Part shown: positions 13,264 to 24,600 of the stretch, in pieces
Layout of the letters: each line of letters begins with the position of its first letter
How positions within the stretch are numbered: the first letter of the stretch is position 1
Assembly: GCA_965153455.1 (NCBI GenBank)
Contig: OZ234502.1
Span: 1,839,267 to 1,903,266, forward strand
Source of the DNA: Sphagnum compactum
Taxonomy: Eukaryota; Bryophyta; Sphagnopsida; Sphagnales
Direction: 5' to 3'
DNA length: 64,000 nt
The notes under the pieces: model-generated
Database searches by the model: none
The model's input: only the letters and a program-made list of their open reading frames with translations
What the model was told of the DNA's origin: nothing
Made by a program: the position numbers and the translations under genes

Positions 13264-14869
13264 TTATTCATACAATGAAGGTTGCTTTAAATTTTGAACC
13301 AAGTTTTTAAATACATGGTTAGTGACTATAGGAATCCTAAGCATATTCACATAATACCTAATTTGATCTTGAAATATAGACCATTGATCAATTATGGGTT
13401 CATGAGTTGTAATTTCTGTTGTTGAGCCTATGTTGATGAGTTTTTCTACAATTGCATGTTCTATCCATTGCATCTCACCATCCTTTTCATTTGAATGGTA
13501 ATCATCATCTTTTCCCCTAGTTTGATTCACCAATTTGTACGTATTAAAACAAGTTTTCTCATCCATGGCCCTAAGGTTAAGTGGCCAAATCCTTATACCT
13601 TTGAACCTTAATATGATATTTTTTTTGTAAGTGCTTGGTCTAGGGTTTTATCTACCCACCTTGCCAAAGCTATTTTTATGATTCAATGTAAATCCTCTTA
13701 ACTATTCCTATGTTTTTTTCGATTATAAAAGCAGTCTTGAAAGGTTTGAAACAAGTCACATTTAAAGGTGTAAATGCATAGGATGTATATGAAGGTAAAA
13801 TGATCATATTAAACCAAATTTTGTGCTTATTCGATTGCCTTTAAGGTGCATGGGATCCATGCCCATCCAAGATGAGCACATGCCTATTGGTTAGGGATAT
13901 TCCACCTAACACTGACTTTTTGAAAAAAAAAAACAAAATTCCTTGAAAAGGAAGGTGATTTCATCAATGCTTTTGATTACATAATCATACAAGTTCTTAG
14001 TTTGTAGAATCATATGTAGTCATCATGTATCTTCTCTTCTTTGAATATGTAGAATGTTGGCAATGATGCTCTTGATGCATTAACGACACAATCCACAGTC
14101 AACCATTCCATGGACTTGGGTATGGTGTTATACACTTGGTGTGAACCTCGTTTGGCCATAACCATTACTCTTGATTATCTCCTTGCTTGGATGTTTGTTT
14201 CATTATAATTTTAGATGTGATCTACAACATAGTTGTGTTTGTTGTACATGGATTATAAGTTATAGTAGAAGCTCTAGCAGGATTGGGTTGTTAGTCCTTG
14301 TGCTTGGTTAATATTTAATCCTTCAACTTGACAAATGTTGAACATAGGATGTCTCCGCTTGAACCACTACAACCAAGAGGTCCTTGGTATTCCTTCTTGA
14401 AAAAGTTTTGGCCTTGTTTTAGTGAATTCTTCCACTTTCATTTTTAATTGTTGTAGGTTAATTGAAAACCCAACTACCTACATAACAAAACCCAAGCAAC
14501 CACAACATGATCTTCTTTTATTGTTAACACACCCTTTGGACTAGGTATCCTAAATCTTGTTTTCCCATACTAGTGATCAAATAATAAGGTAAGAGGTATG
14601 TTCTAGTGCCTACTTGCCTTCCTCAATGAAGTTGTCCCATTTTCAATTACATCCATGGCCTTTTCCAATGCTTTGTTAGTCCATTTGCCTCTAGTGTTCA
14701 TAGGATTGCATCCATTAACTTTTTTTAATTTTTTTATTGGTTCTTGTCCAAAAGATGATTGGACATTTTCTTTGTCTTGGCTTGGATGGTCCTCCAATCC
14801 ACTTTGCTCCTGTGAGGCACATTCAACAACATCATGATCTATATCCCCTTCACCCCAACTTCTACACAT
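13264..14869 (-). pseudogene. Pogo/CENP-B-like DDE transposase remnant
   Basis: Reading the minus strand from 14,869, the N-terminal part ends in a helix-turn-helix psq-type segment (TRGKWTNKALEKAMDVIENG, then TTSLRKASRH). After a stop, the reading can be followed through degenerate pieces resembling the CENP-B-like DNA-binding segment (LQQLKMKVEEF; WFKRRHP) and the DDE region (an AHLGWAWIP piece, then a CDLFQTFQDCFY piece). It ends in an acidic C-terminal part, open from 13,566 to 13,264 (MDEKTCFNTYKLVNQTRG start). Many in-frame stops and shifts separate these pieces, so it cannot encode a working transposase. Known family role: cut-and-paste transposition. The family call is from memory of motif order. 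Confidence 0.6.
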
Positions 14870-14874
14870 TGGGG

Positions 14875-16495
14875 GTGTGTGTGTTGGCCTTATAAGAGGT
14901 ATGCATTTGAAATTTTTGTATTTTGTTTAACTTTCAAGAAAGTACAAAAGGGTCAAGGTATGTGTGAAATCCATATTTCTTGATTTGTTAAGAAGAAGCG
15001 ATCAATGCATAGAACCACTTAAAGTCATTGACCCAAACTGAATTTTTATTTTGTTGTTTCTATGTAGGCAATAGGTGTGTACAACAAACTACGATTTCTT
15101 AGAGTTGGATGAAATCAACCTCTCTTTATGACTACTTATATTGTATTTACAAACTATAGAACTTTACACCCAACAATAATAAACTTCTTGAATTTTTGTT
15201 TGTAAAATTGATTTATTACAATTTTTCATAGTTGTCCCTTTACATCCACCCTTGAATCCTAGTTTTCTATCTCTTCTTTGACAACATCAGGATCTAATTT
15301 TTGATATTTAAATTCTTGTAACTCATCTTCCACTAGTTTAGTGTTTAGATTTTGCTTATCTGCTTTTTGTGGCTCCTCTTTGGCTCCTTTAAGATGCCTT
15401 CCTTGTTTTTGTTGATTTGTTAGGATTACTTGTGTTTCTGATCTACGACTCACTATTTTTATGTTGTTTGACCTTTGCTAGTGTAGCCCATATGCTTTCA
15501 AAATGTTGATGAAAGATTCGAGACTATTTATCTGACAATCTAAAAGCTCTAACATTTTGAAATTTTTTTTTATGAGTTTGAAATATTGAATTGTGTATCC
15601 AAATTTGCACCATAACCTTGTGAATTTGGGCATGTTATTTTTGGTGGGAATGGGATATGGATAAAATTGAGTGGAAAAACTGGAAGCATTTCCCTAATCA
15701 ATGTGTAATTGTTGATTTTCCATTGGATTCTTGTAAACCTTAATGTTTGTAAAACAATTCCAACCAATCATAGCCTTTTTGGCCCATGGGTTAACAAATT
15801 TTGTGCTCACCTTCAAAAGAACATTATTAAAAAAAAAAGAAAAAAAATCATCACAAAAAATTCATAGACCAATCATTGTTCTTTGGGCTCATGCTTTAAC
15901 AAATGTCCAACCCGCCTATAGAAAAAAAATTAAAAAAATTTGAATTTAGATTATCAAAATCTGACCAATCATGGTTTTTTGAGTTCATGGTCTAACAAAC
16001 TTGTTGCTACCACAAATCAAATAACTAGGCTTGGAAACAAGTTTGTTAAACCATGAAACATTATTCGTAATGCATCATGTTGATCTTTCATTCATTTACA
16101 CTTTTTTAGTCCCTTGGTCCTTCAAGCTTGTGTAAAGTGAACTTAAACCCTCAATGATTTTTCTTCTAATCACAATATTTATTTATTTTCATGGTCATAG
16201 GCTTTTAGGCTCCTAACTGTAAAGGGGGGCTTATTATGCAAGAAATGTTTATTTTTGAACAATTTCGATCATTAGCAATTTAATCAAAATTAAAAATAAT
16301 TTTTTAATGGAGATTAGATTTTGATAAAAAAGGTTTATCATGCTCAATGATGTGTGCTCAAGGGCACAAGCCACATTCCATGTCAAAAAAGATGAAAAGA
16401 GGTGAAATTCAAAGATATCATACATACAACTTGCACACTGGAAATAATTGCTTAAAAAAAAAGACTTTCTCATTAGTTTTCAAATGTTTTAGAGA
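14875..16495. other. Intergenic, nothing recognised
   Basis: A 64-codon charged ORF (15,259-15,453, minus) is present but has no recognisable domain. Phrases like CCAATCATnGCnTTTTtGGnCCATGG recur loosely near 15,760, 15,870 and 15,965, hinting at a third degenerate short repeat. Confidence 0.35.
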
Positions 16496-16498
16496 ATT

Positions 16499-17695
16499 AA
16501 AGGGAGTGGTAAAAGTAGTTTTAACAATTTTGTGATGTAGTCAAAATGGCAATCATCCATAAAATAATTTAGCTAAATTTGGCTACATAATAGATATGAA
16601 GTTAAAGAAAATAAAGAATCCTTCTATATTCTTGACTACCTTTCAGAAGATATCATAAGACTATGATGATTTGGAATTTTATTAATTCCACATCTGGAGA
16701 GTTTGGGCCATTTTTTGCATGAAAAGTTCATTGTGTAAGTTGAAATCGTATTTTTCAGGTCAAAATTTGGTGAAAATTCATCAGTAAAAAAACACTAAGT
16801 TGCACCAATGGTTTGCACAACATATTTTGGACGAAGAATAATATTTACATTTTAATTTGAGCTGATAAAATCATACAAGAACTAATGCTTGTGAAAGGCA
16901 CCTGTACAATGAAATGATTTCTAAGGATTTATTGGTTAGAATGAGTGACCCATGTGGTTGACTTTAGATAGTCTTTGACTTTGTCTTTTTTATATTCTTT
17001 CGGTTAAAATTGTACACCATGTTGAATGTGATAAACATTAGTATAGACCCAAAGAAGGGTTCAACCAAAACTTCAATGAAAGCAAATCAAATTCATTATG
17101 AGTTAACCTACTAATGACTTGGAGTCCCAAGAGTTAACTTAGGGCAACTTGAGACATGCGATCGAGACCAACCCAAATGTCCCAATGTTGAAGCACTCCA
17201 ATAAATTTCCTAATGTATTTGGAGGGCACTTTAATTTGCAGGTATGTCCCTCCTAGAAAAAAGAGGAGAGTTCACCTGCTTATTGATAGGGATACCACGA
17301 GACTTAAACCTACAAGTCAATCTCAAACCCCAATCTCAAACCCCAAAATTTACGGCCTCATCTTTGGCCCTTTATTTTGGGAATGGTCCCCAACCAAGGG
17401 CAACCTGTACCAAAGAAGTGTTTCTTTCACTGGCAGATTTTTGACAAATTTTGACCTGAAAAATATGATTTCAACCAATACAAATGGTTTTTCATGGAAA
17501 AATTTGCCAGATTTTGAAGATTTTTTTTTTCAAATTGCTAAAACTTTTATGATTAGTTTCAGTAAGTAGCCAAGAATATAGAACAATTCTATATTTTTTC
17601 TACTTTCATATCTAGTATGTAACCAAATTTGGCTAAATTATTTTGTGAATGATCACCACTTTGGCTACATCGCAAAATCCCTAAAAGAAACCCTG
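16499..17695. mobile_element. Long fold-back element, hAT-like ends (family copy A)
   Basis: Two arms of about 250-270 bp are inverted copies: 16,527-16,800 and 17,425-17,678. Matching words include ATTTTGTGATGTAG against CTACATCGCAAAAT, and TTTTTCAGGTCAAAATTTG against CAAATTTTGACCTGAAAAA. The right terminus reads AAACCCTG, the complement of the CAGGGTTT start of copy B; the left terminus is degenerate (AAGGG). CA...TG ends with GGG are typical of hAT elements, but I see no clear 8-bp target duplication. The middle holds ORFs of up to 118 codons with no transposase signature, so the copy is nonautonomous. Confidence 0.65.
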
Positions 17696-20035
17696 ATCCA
17701 AAGTAGCTAGTTAAGGGATAAAGAGCAACTGAAAGTGGAAGCTAACAGAATTAAGTTCCCTGGTAAGAAAGAATGTCCCAAACAGTTCAGACAAGAAGAT
17801 TGTTTTGAAAAAAAGCAAACAAACAGTTTTCAGCATTTGGTCTCACATTCCCAAGTTGCTTCTTGGTTAAAAGAAACAAATATTTTTAAAGTTCAGGGCC
17901 CAGGCCCAACAAAACTTCACACCACCCAAGTTCCATTTCCTTCTTGGTCTTCTTGGTGGAATGTACAACCCACAGCTTTTATGCAATGGGGGAGAAAACT
18001 GGGGGTCTAGTGGAGTGTCTCAAGAATGCGTTCATCGTAAAAAGTAAGGTTTAGGGTTAGCTGAGTTCTTTCATAAAATTCCAATTGCTTTACAAAAGCT
18101 TCAAATCTAAATCACACAAATTGAACTACTTGTACGTACACATGGTGTTTTTTCAAGCAAGAGCATTACCCATATACTATTTTGTAATTTTTTCTCACGT
18201 CCTTAACATGTCAATCAAGCTATGTTTTCATGTGTATCTTGAGTTGTGGGTTGTTGCTGTTTAGGTCAATTCCCTATATATTTCAATCATGGGAAAAATG
18301 GAGGTCACTCTTAGAATCCAACTCTTGTAAACATGACCTGAATAATTATTATCATCTGCTGATTTCCGACCCAAAAATATCCGACCCATTTGATTGAGGT
18401 GAAATGGAAGACTAGGGTGGCCAACAAAGTAAAAGAACCTTGGCAAGGAAAGCCAAGGGATCTAGTGTTGGTGCAACATGGAAGAAACCATTAGTACCAC
18501 CTTGGCAATACCCAAAAAACAAAAGACTCCACCAAGGACAAGTCAAAGGTAAAGAGGTACGCACAACGCTAGCAACATATAATTTGTGGTCAAGTTTTCT
18601 AGTAGGAATTATAGATGTGAATTGTCTCATAAGGTTTGTAAGAAAATCAAATAATGTCATGAGAATGCGCCAAGCTTGTAGAGGAAGTTCTCCAAATTAA
18701 TTTGATATGCATCAATAGGGGGAAAAAAATCACATGGTGCCATTCAAGTGGATAAGAGATATGCACACTTGATGATTGTTTGATGTGCTTGGGTGGAGAC
18801 AATCACAAATGAGATTACTCAATGGAAAAAACAACAAACTCTAGGATTTTAGACTTTAGAGATTAATTCAAGATTAATTTGAAAAGGTGGCTAGGTCTGG
18901 TGTTGCATAGGTTGAAGAACTATTTGCTTGTAAGACTAGGTATTTGAGAAAATTATGTTAGCAAAGGTACCCACCCTTATTCAAATTTTTTAAATACGAA
19001 AAATCTTTTAAATAAAGATGTCCTCTAGATGATTTGTTAATTTACTTTAGATATCATGGAATCAATATTTTTACTCCTAATTAGTTTCCTCACCAAAGGG
19101 AGGAATGTACCTTTTTGAACAAGAGAATACATGAAATAATAATAGTACCTAGTTTGGAGTATATATATGTAAACTTAGGTCAAAATGTCCCGTCTAAACT
19201 TTAGATGTTATTACATGATCATTGAGGTCAAGTATTATGTGTAGTTTCATTAAGTTAACAATAGATTGGGTCAGGTAATAAATGCAATTGAAATTGTCTT
19301 CTTGGATGAAGATGTATGTTGAAATATGATGATCTAAATCTTCCATATAAAAGAGTGGGGTTTGTGCATATGTGGGGCTTATATATGTTTTGAGTCATAT
19401 AGTAATGAAGTTGTAATATGAAATGAATTTTGTTATGTTCCCATCGGCGATGTTTATTCCTTGGATGAAATTTATGTGTAATGTGGTGTCACAATTAACA
19501 GAAGTGATGGTGAAGACACATTGTTATACCATGCAAACTAGTTACTAAATCCTCAACCATATAATCACATCAAGTTTTGTCCATACATTTTCATAGATTC
19601 ATGAATGTGCAATTTTAAGATCTCACCCATTTCCGGCTATGGATATAATGGGTGATGGTTTTTTATCATAAAATAAATTTTGTACAACATGCCCTTGATA
19701 ATGTATTGTGAATAATGTTGGTCATCCACCAATGAATTCCTTAATGAAAAAGGTCGCAATTGAAAAGCATAAGTTATCAAAATAATTACAAATTTATTTA
19801 TAGGAATTCAATAGAATTATGTTGCATGTAAATATCCAGTTTTTGGTTTGAATGTTTATTCTGTAAAATGTGTGATGAAATTGGTTGGAAAAGTTTGATG
19901 GAAGCAAATATTGCTTGGTCTTCAAGAGAAATTTGAATAATTGTGAGATCTGCTACATAGTTCAGTTGTCATTAAATGCTCTACAAAAAGTGTTAGTTAT
20001 AAGAATTGTTTCAATTCAACCCCACAACAATAGTT
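17696..20035. other. Intergenic, mostly unassigned
   Basis: The only hint of coding history is an 86-codon frame at 18,440-18,700, entered separately. I see no other recognisable gene, RNA or long repeat. Confidence 0.4.
18440..18700 (+). pseudogene. Possible hAT BED-finger fragment
   Basis: The plus-strand frame reads LVPPWQYPKNKRLHQGQVKG, then a stretch (FLVGIIDVN ... LIRFVRK) with the spacing of a BED zinc finger. The usual cysteines and histidines are replaced, so any zinc site is lost. The resemblance is weak and rests on word order. It could equally be random open frame. Confidence 0.22.
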
Positions 20036-20039
20036 GAGG

Positions 20040-20555
20040 TCTTGAATTCATCTCTCAAATAAACATCCACAATTCCAACCTCCCATCTTCATGCACAAGT
20101 TTTTTGATTCCTCGCTCTTTTCATGCTGAAACCTCCATGATTCTCACCTCCCATCTTCACGCACAAGTCCTTTGATTCCTCTACATCTTCATTCTAGCCT
20201 CTAGTTTTACTACACAATTTCTTTGATTACTCACTCTCTTCATGCCACAACCTCCATGATTCTAGCCACTAGTTGTAGAGCACAAGTTTTTTCATTGCTT
20301 ATGTTCTTCAAACCAAAACCTCCACCATTCTAGCTTCCCATCTTCACGCACAAGTCCCTTGATTCCTTTACATCTTGGAGCCAAAACCCTCCATAATTCT
20401 AGCCTCTCATCTTTGTGCACAAGTTCTTTGACTTTTCAATCCCTTCATGACAAAACCTCCACAATTTTTTAGCCTCCCATCTTCATGCCAAAACCTCCAC
20501 AATTCTAGCCTCCCATCTTCATGCACAAGTCCCTTGATCCCTCAATCATCTTCAT
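20040..20555. repeat. 68-bp tandem repeat, about seven diverged units
   Basis: GCACAAGT or a close variant starts at 20,093, 20,161, 20,212, 20,280, 20,348, 20,417 and 20,523. Most steps are 68-69 bp; two are irregular. Units share CCTCCCATCTTCATGCACAAG, TTGATTCCTC and AACCTCCA-type words. No coding role is apparent. Confidence 0.75.
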
Positions 20556-20791
20556 GCAAAGTGCCCGTCCATCATTATTCCGATATTTAAGTTTCAACAA
20601 CTAGAAAGCAAAATGATTACATGCTGTCATCGAAAATTGCTCACCACCCTAACCCCACAATCAAGCATCTATGACCTCATCAAATGAACATCCCCGCACT
20701 TTGTTACACACTACATACTAAAAGCTACTCGGTACTCGTTAGCAAAAGCCTACATTAATGACCAAAATTGAAGCCCTACAACGTATCTCCC

Positions 20792-21085
20792 AATCCACAA
20801 AATTACAATCACCAAAAACCCAAATTGATGCCACCCATGCACATGAACAAGATTAGATTCTTACAATTATGGTAATTATGGCAATATTGATGTTTCCATT
20901 GGAAATAAAATTCAATTTGGGGGCAAAAGGAAACCCTAAAATCCACAAAATTTACAATCATTTTAAATTGAAGAAACCCAAATTGATTCCACCTGTACAC
21001 ATGGAAAAGACCAGATTCTTACAATTATGGTAATTATGGCAATACTTGATTTTTCATTCGGAATAAAATTCAATTGCGGTTGGGG
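20792..21085. repeat. Direct duplication of about 150-158 bp upstream of a promoter
   Basis: AATCCACAAAAT starts at 20,792 and again at 20,940. ACCCAAATTGAT starts at 20,818 and 20,976, and both units continue with TTACAATTATGGTAATTATGG and AATAAAATTCAATT. The second copy has about 10 extra bases. It ends where the GC-rich promoter begins, so the duplication lies within about 200 bp upstream of the DUF688 transcription unit. Confidence 0.8.
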
Positions 21086-21300
21086 GCCGGGCGCGGGGAA
21101 TGCGGAAAAGGGCGACCGCCGACCAGCCGCGACGCCAAAATAGGCCGACCGAACGACCGGCGGACCCCACCGCGCGGTAGCACCGTGCGGTATGTATCCC
21201 GACGCCACCTTGGCTCAAAGTCGTCGGCTCCCCTGGTTGCTTGCTATAAGGCACCGAGCAGCTGGATCCGATCTTGCGTGAATTGATTTCCTACTCGCTC
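21080..21300 (+). promoter_or_regulatory. GC-rich core promoter with TATA-like box
   Basis: The sequence turns abruptly GC-rich (GGGCCGGGCGCGGGG, CGCGCGGTAG) after a long AT-rich stretch. A TATA-like word CTATAAG lies at 21,244-21,250, so transcription would be expected to start about 30 bp downstream, near 21,280. The long ORF begins at 21,610, giving a leader of about 330 nt. The exact start site is inferred. Confidence 0.45.
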
Positions 21301-21390
21301 TTGAGATTTTTTTCGTCGTCGTTGTAAGTCGAGAAGATTCGGCAGTCTGTGAAGCATCGAACACAATTTACAGCAAAAGAATTGGTAGAG

Positions 21391-21424
21391 AATCGAGAGA
21401 GAAAGAGAGAGAGAGAGACGCAGA
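21391..21424 (+). promoter_or_regulatory. GA-repeat in the 5' leader
   Basis: A run of GAGA dinucleotides lies in the presumed 5' leader. GA repeats in plant leaders are known binding sites for BPC/GAGA-binding proteins. No function is demonstrated here. Confidence 0.35.
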
Positions 21425-21484
21425 GTGAAGGTCGTGGTTTTGGAGCTTTTTGGATCGTTTGGAGGAAGAGGAGGAGAGGAGGAA

Positions 21485-21556
21485 ATGTGTGATGGGTGGG
21501 TGGGTGCATTTGCTGGAGAATATGATCTACTTTTGTTTGTGACGATGAATTGTTAA
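21485..21556 (+). CDS. Upstream ORF, 23 codons
   Basis: An ATG at 21,485 opens a 23-codon frame that stops at 21,554-21,556, 53 bp before the main ATG at 21,610. A second short frame opens at 21,492 in another register. These upstream ATGs would be met first by a scanning ribosome, so they may lower translation of the DUF688 protein. This is inferred from position only. Confidence 0.35.
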   Translation: MCDGWVGAFAGEYDLLLFVTMNC

Positions 21557-21609
21557 GAGGGTGGGAGGAGGAAGAGTACTGGACTCTAGTGCAACTGGGA
21601 GTGGAGATC

Positions 21610-24600
21610 ATGAGGAGCAGCTGCAATAGTAGTTGTGAGAAGAGTAATAGTATTCTTCATGCAGGCGCAGATGCAGCAGGGGTGGATATGCCGCTCTTGG
21701 GTGGTAACTTGTCGTCGTCGTCGTCGGCAGCAGCTGGGAGCTCCGTGATCGATGGTGCGCAAATCGTCAGTTGCAGAGGCAAGTGCAGTAGCTCACTGTC
21801 TTTGTATCGTGCTGCAAAAGCTGCAGCAGGAGCCGGTCATGATCATCAGTTCTTCGAAGCCAGCAGCTCGCGTCACGATGTGAGACGCAGCGCCAGTGTT
21901 TCGTACCGGACCGTGTATCCCCGCGAGTTGCAGCCGCCGCCTCCCCGTAGCGTGCGACATGTAGACAGAAGGTTCAGAGAGCATGCGACGACGGCTTCTT
22001 CCTCGTGGTCCGGCTCAGATACTACTCTTTCTTTCCGTGTCGAGAGCGTCAGAGGGCTCACTAGGATTGTTGGGTGGCCGTTAGCTGCAGCTGCCATGTA
22101 CAGTGAATTGGCAGCTGCTGGATCAGCTGAGGAGAAGGAGATCTGCACAACGAAAGGAGAAAACCATGCAGAAGGTGAAGAAGAAGAGTACGATGATGGG
22201 ACTGAGCGGCAGCGGTTCCAGCAGCTGCAAGACTTGGGTGTTGCTGGAAATTATCAAGTGCGGAAGAAGCTGGTGCACATGACGAATCCGAGCCAGTCTT
22301 GTCGGATGGTGGAGCCTGCCAGGGATCAGTTTCAGTGGAGAAGAGCTTCGGCTCGGTATGGCTCTGAAGGACCTGCTGTTGTTCATGGCAAGCTGCGGAC
22401 TCTGAGCTCCAGGGCCACGATGGGCAGCTGCTGCAATGAGAACTCTGTGAGGAGGTGCGAGCTGGTGTTCGATGAGATGAATGGCGGAAGCTTTGAGCTT
22501 CTTCAGAGCCATGCAGATCACGAGTCCAGCACATTAGCTTTGTCACCATCCGCCAGGTTCAAACGCTCAGGTGGTGGTACACACAGGAAGAAGGAGACCA
22601 GTACCCACTGCAAGAAGCGGGTGGATCATGAGTGGGACGAGTCGCGCACTGCGGCAGCTGCGAACAAGCTGGGTGAAGAAGATAGAGTGTTGTCGGAGTG
22701 GGAGATCACCACGACTGTCGCGAGTCCCAGAGATCACAGGGATTTCGCAACTCGGAGCTCGACCATATCAAAGTCGCAGTTGGGTGCGATGTTCGCAATG
22801 GAGGGAGGAGCTTGTCCCTCCCCTGAGAGTAGTTTTCCATCTCTGGCAGCTGTGCCGTTCAACTGGGAAGAATCCCCGGGGAAGACCAAGATGAAGATGT
22901 CTGCTGCTACAGCGACGCACAGATCCGATGCGCACTTCCGATCCGCAGCCACAAGAGCAACAAGTAAGAATCAGGAAATTGGCAGCAGCAGCAGGCGGAT
23001 GGAGCTTGAGTCCTCATGTGGAAGCGCTGCTGCTGCTGCGTTGAAGAGTAGGAGAAGCTCAGGGGAGCAACAGAGGCCGGCGGCAGCAGTAGGGGAGCGG
23101 AGCCACAGGTACTATGACCAGACGGGGATGGAGTCGAAGAGCTTGGAATCAATAGCGACTGGTGCGAGATCGAGCAGGTTCCTGGTTTCTCAAGAGACGC
23201 ACATCGATCTGGTTGCGCCAGCGGCAGCGAAGTTTCTGCCCCACGAGACGACGGGCTATCTGTCGCCCTTCGCGACGCCGCCGCATTACGCTTTCTCTTC
23301 GCCTCTTTCGGTGCCGTTCAAGTGGGAAGAAACTCCGGGGAAGCCCAAAGCCGACGCCGCAGCTTCCACTCCCAACGACTTGCAACTACCTCCTCGTCTC
23401 GCTGCCCGAGTCGTCTCTGCCGACGTCCCGCAACAACAGACGAGAACCGCAGCACCTGCCATTGACGACAGCGGAGGCGGAGATCTCCGTTCGCAGTACT
23501 GCCTGACGTCTACCCAGCGTTCTCTGAGCGGTACGCTGGTCGCCTTCTTCTTCTCCCCTTGTCTCACGGGTGCTTGCTCTCGTCCTTGTCCTCCGGCTCC
23601 TCGTCCCCGTCAACAAGCAGTTGCAATTCAGCTTCTTCATCACTCTTCCTGGAGCTCCAAAGTCTCAAAATCCTTGCGCCATAAGCGGATTCAGCTGTGG
23701 AGTCCCCGCTCTTCTTCTTCCTCTGTGAGCCGGAGTCGTCGTCACTGCAGAAGCTCTGCTGGAAGCTCTCCCAACTGTCAAGAAGATCAATCTCCTCAGA
23801 TCATCAAGCAACCCAAAGTGGTGTACGAGATTTCTCATCTGAGCAAGATGAAGTATAACCACAGTCGATCAGCGCCTGCAACATTCTCTGCATCTCGACA
23901 TTGTTCCAAACCGGCTCAAAAGTCTTGCTTGCAAACAACCTCCCTCCAGCTCAAACAAGAATCCCAACCATGGACAAAATCACACAAGAAGGTGGTGCGG
24001 CTAAACAGTGGAGGAGTTTCTTCACACAAAGGTGAAGCTCATGGTCATACTCATCATCGTGCAGGAGTAGGACCCATGATGAGTTCTTCTCCCACCAGCA
24101 CTCTTCATGGTCCCGAGCCTGAAAGCTTGAGCCAGACTTCAGCCTCAAATCCGTCCTTGAGTGGCTACCTGGATGCATTGACACTGCCTGAAAGCAGCAC
24201 TGACGCATCCTGTCCTCCTAGTTCACATGCTTCTTTCGAGTCTCTGGAGCAGCAACAGCAGCATCAGCAAGAGGAGGAGGAGGAGGAGGAGGATCAAGAG
24301 ACTAGAAGAACAAGTCTAAGTCCCAGGAGCAACAGCTTCAACATCATCCCTGATTTCGCTGCTCGTCTCAGTGCACCTGCAACAGTAACAACTGCAAGGC
24401 ACAACTTAACTCCCTTGCTGCCATTTTCATGTACCTCCTGCACTTCCACATCTGTACTGCATGAGAAGCTCTTGATGAGTTGCAATGGCACTGATCAGGA
24501 GGAGGAGCTTTGCCCCTTTCCGCCTGCAATTGCAAATGCAGGTTCTTTGCCATCACCTGCAAACACAGATGCTGCTTTGGATTCACCATCACCTGCAAAT

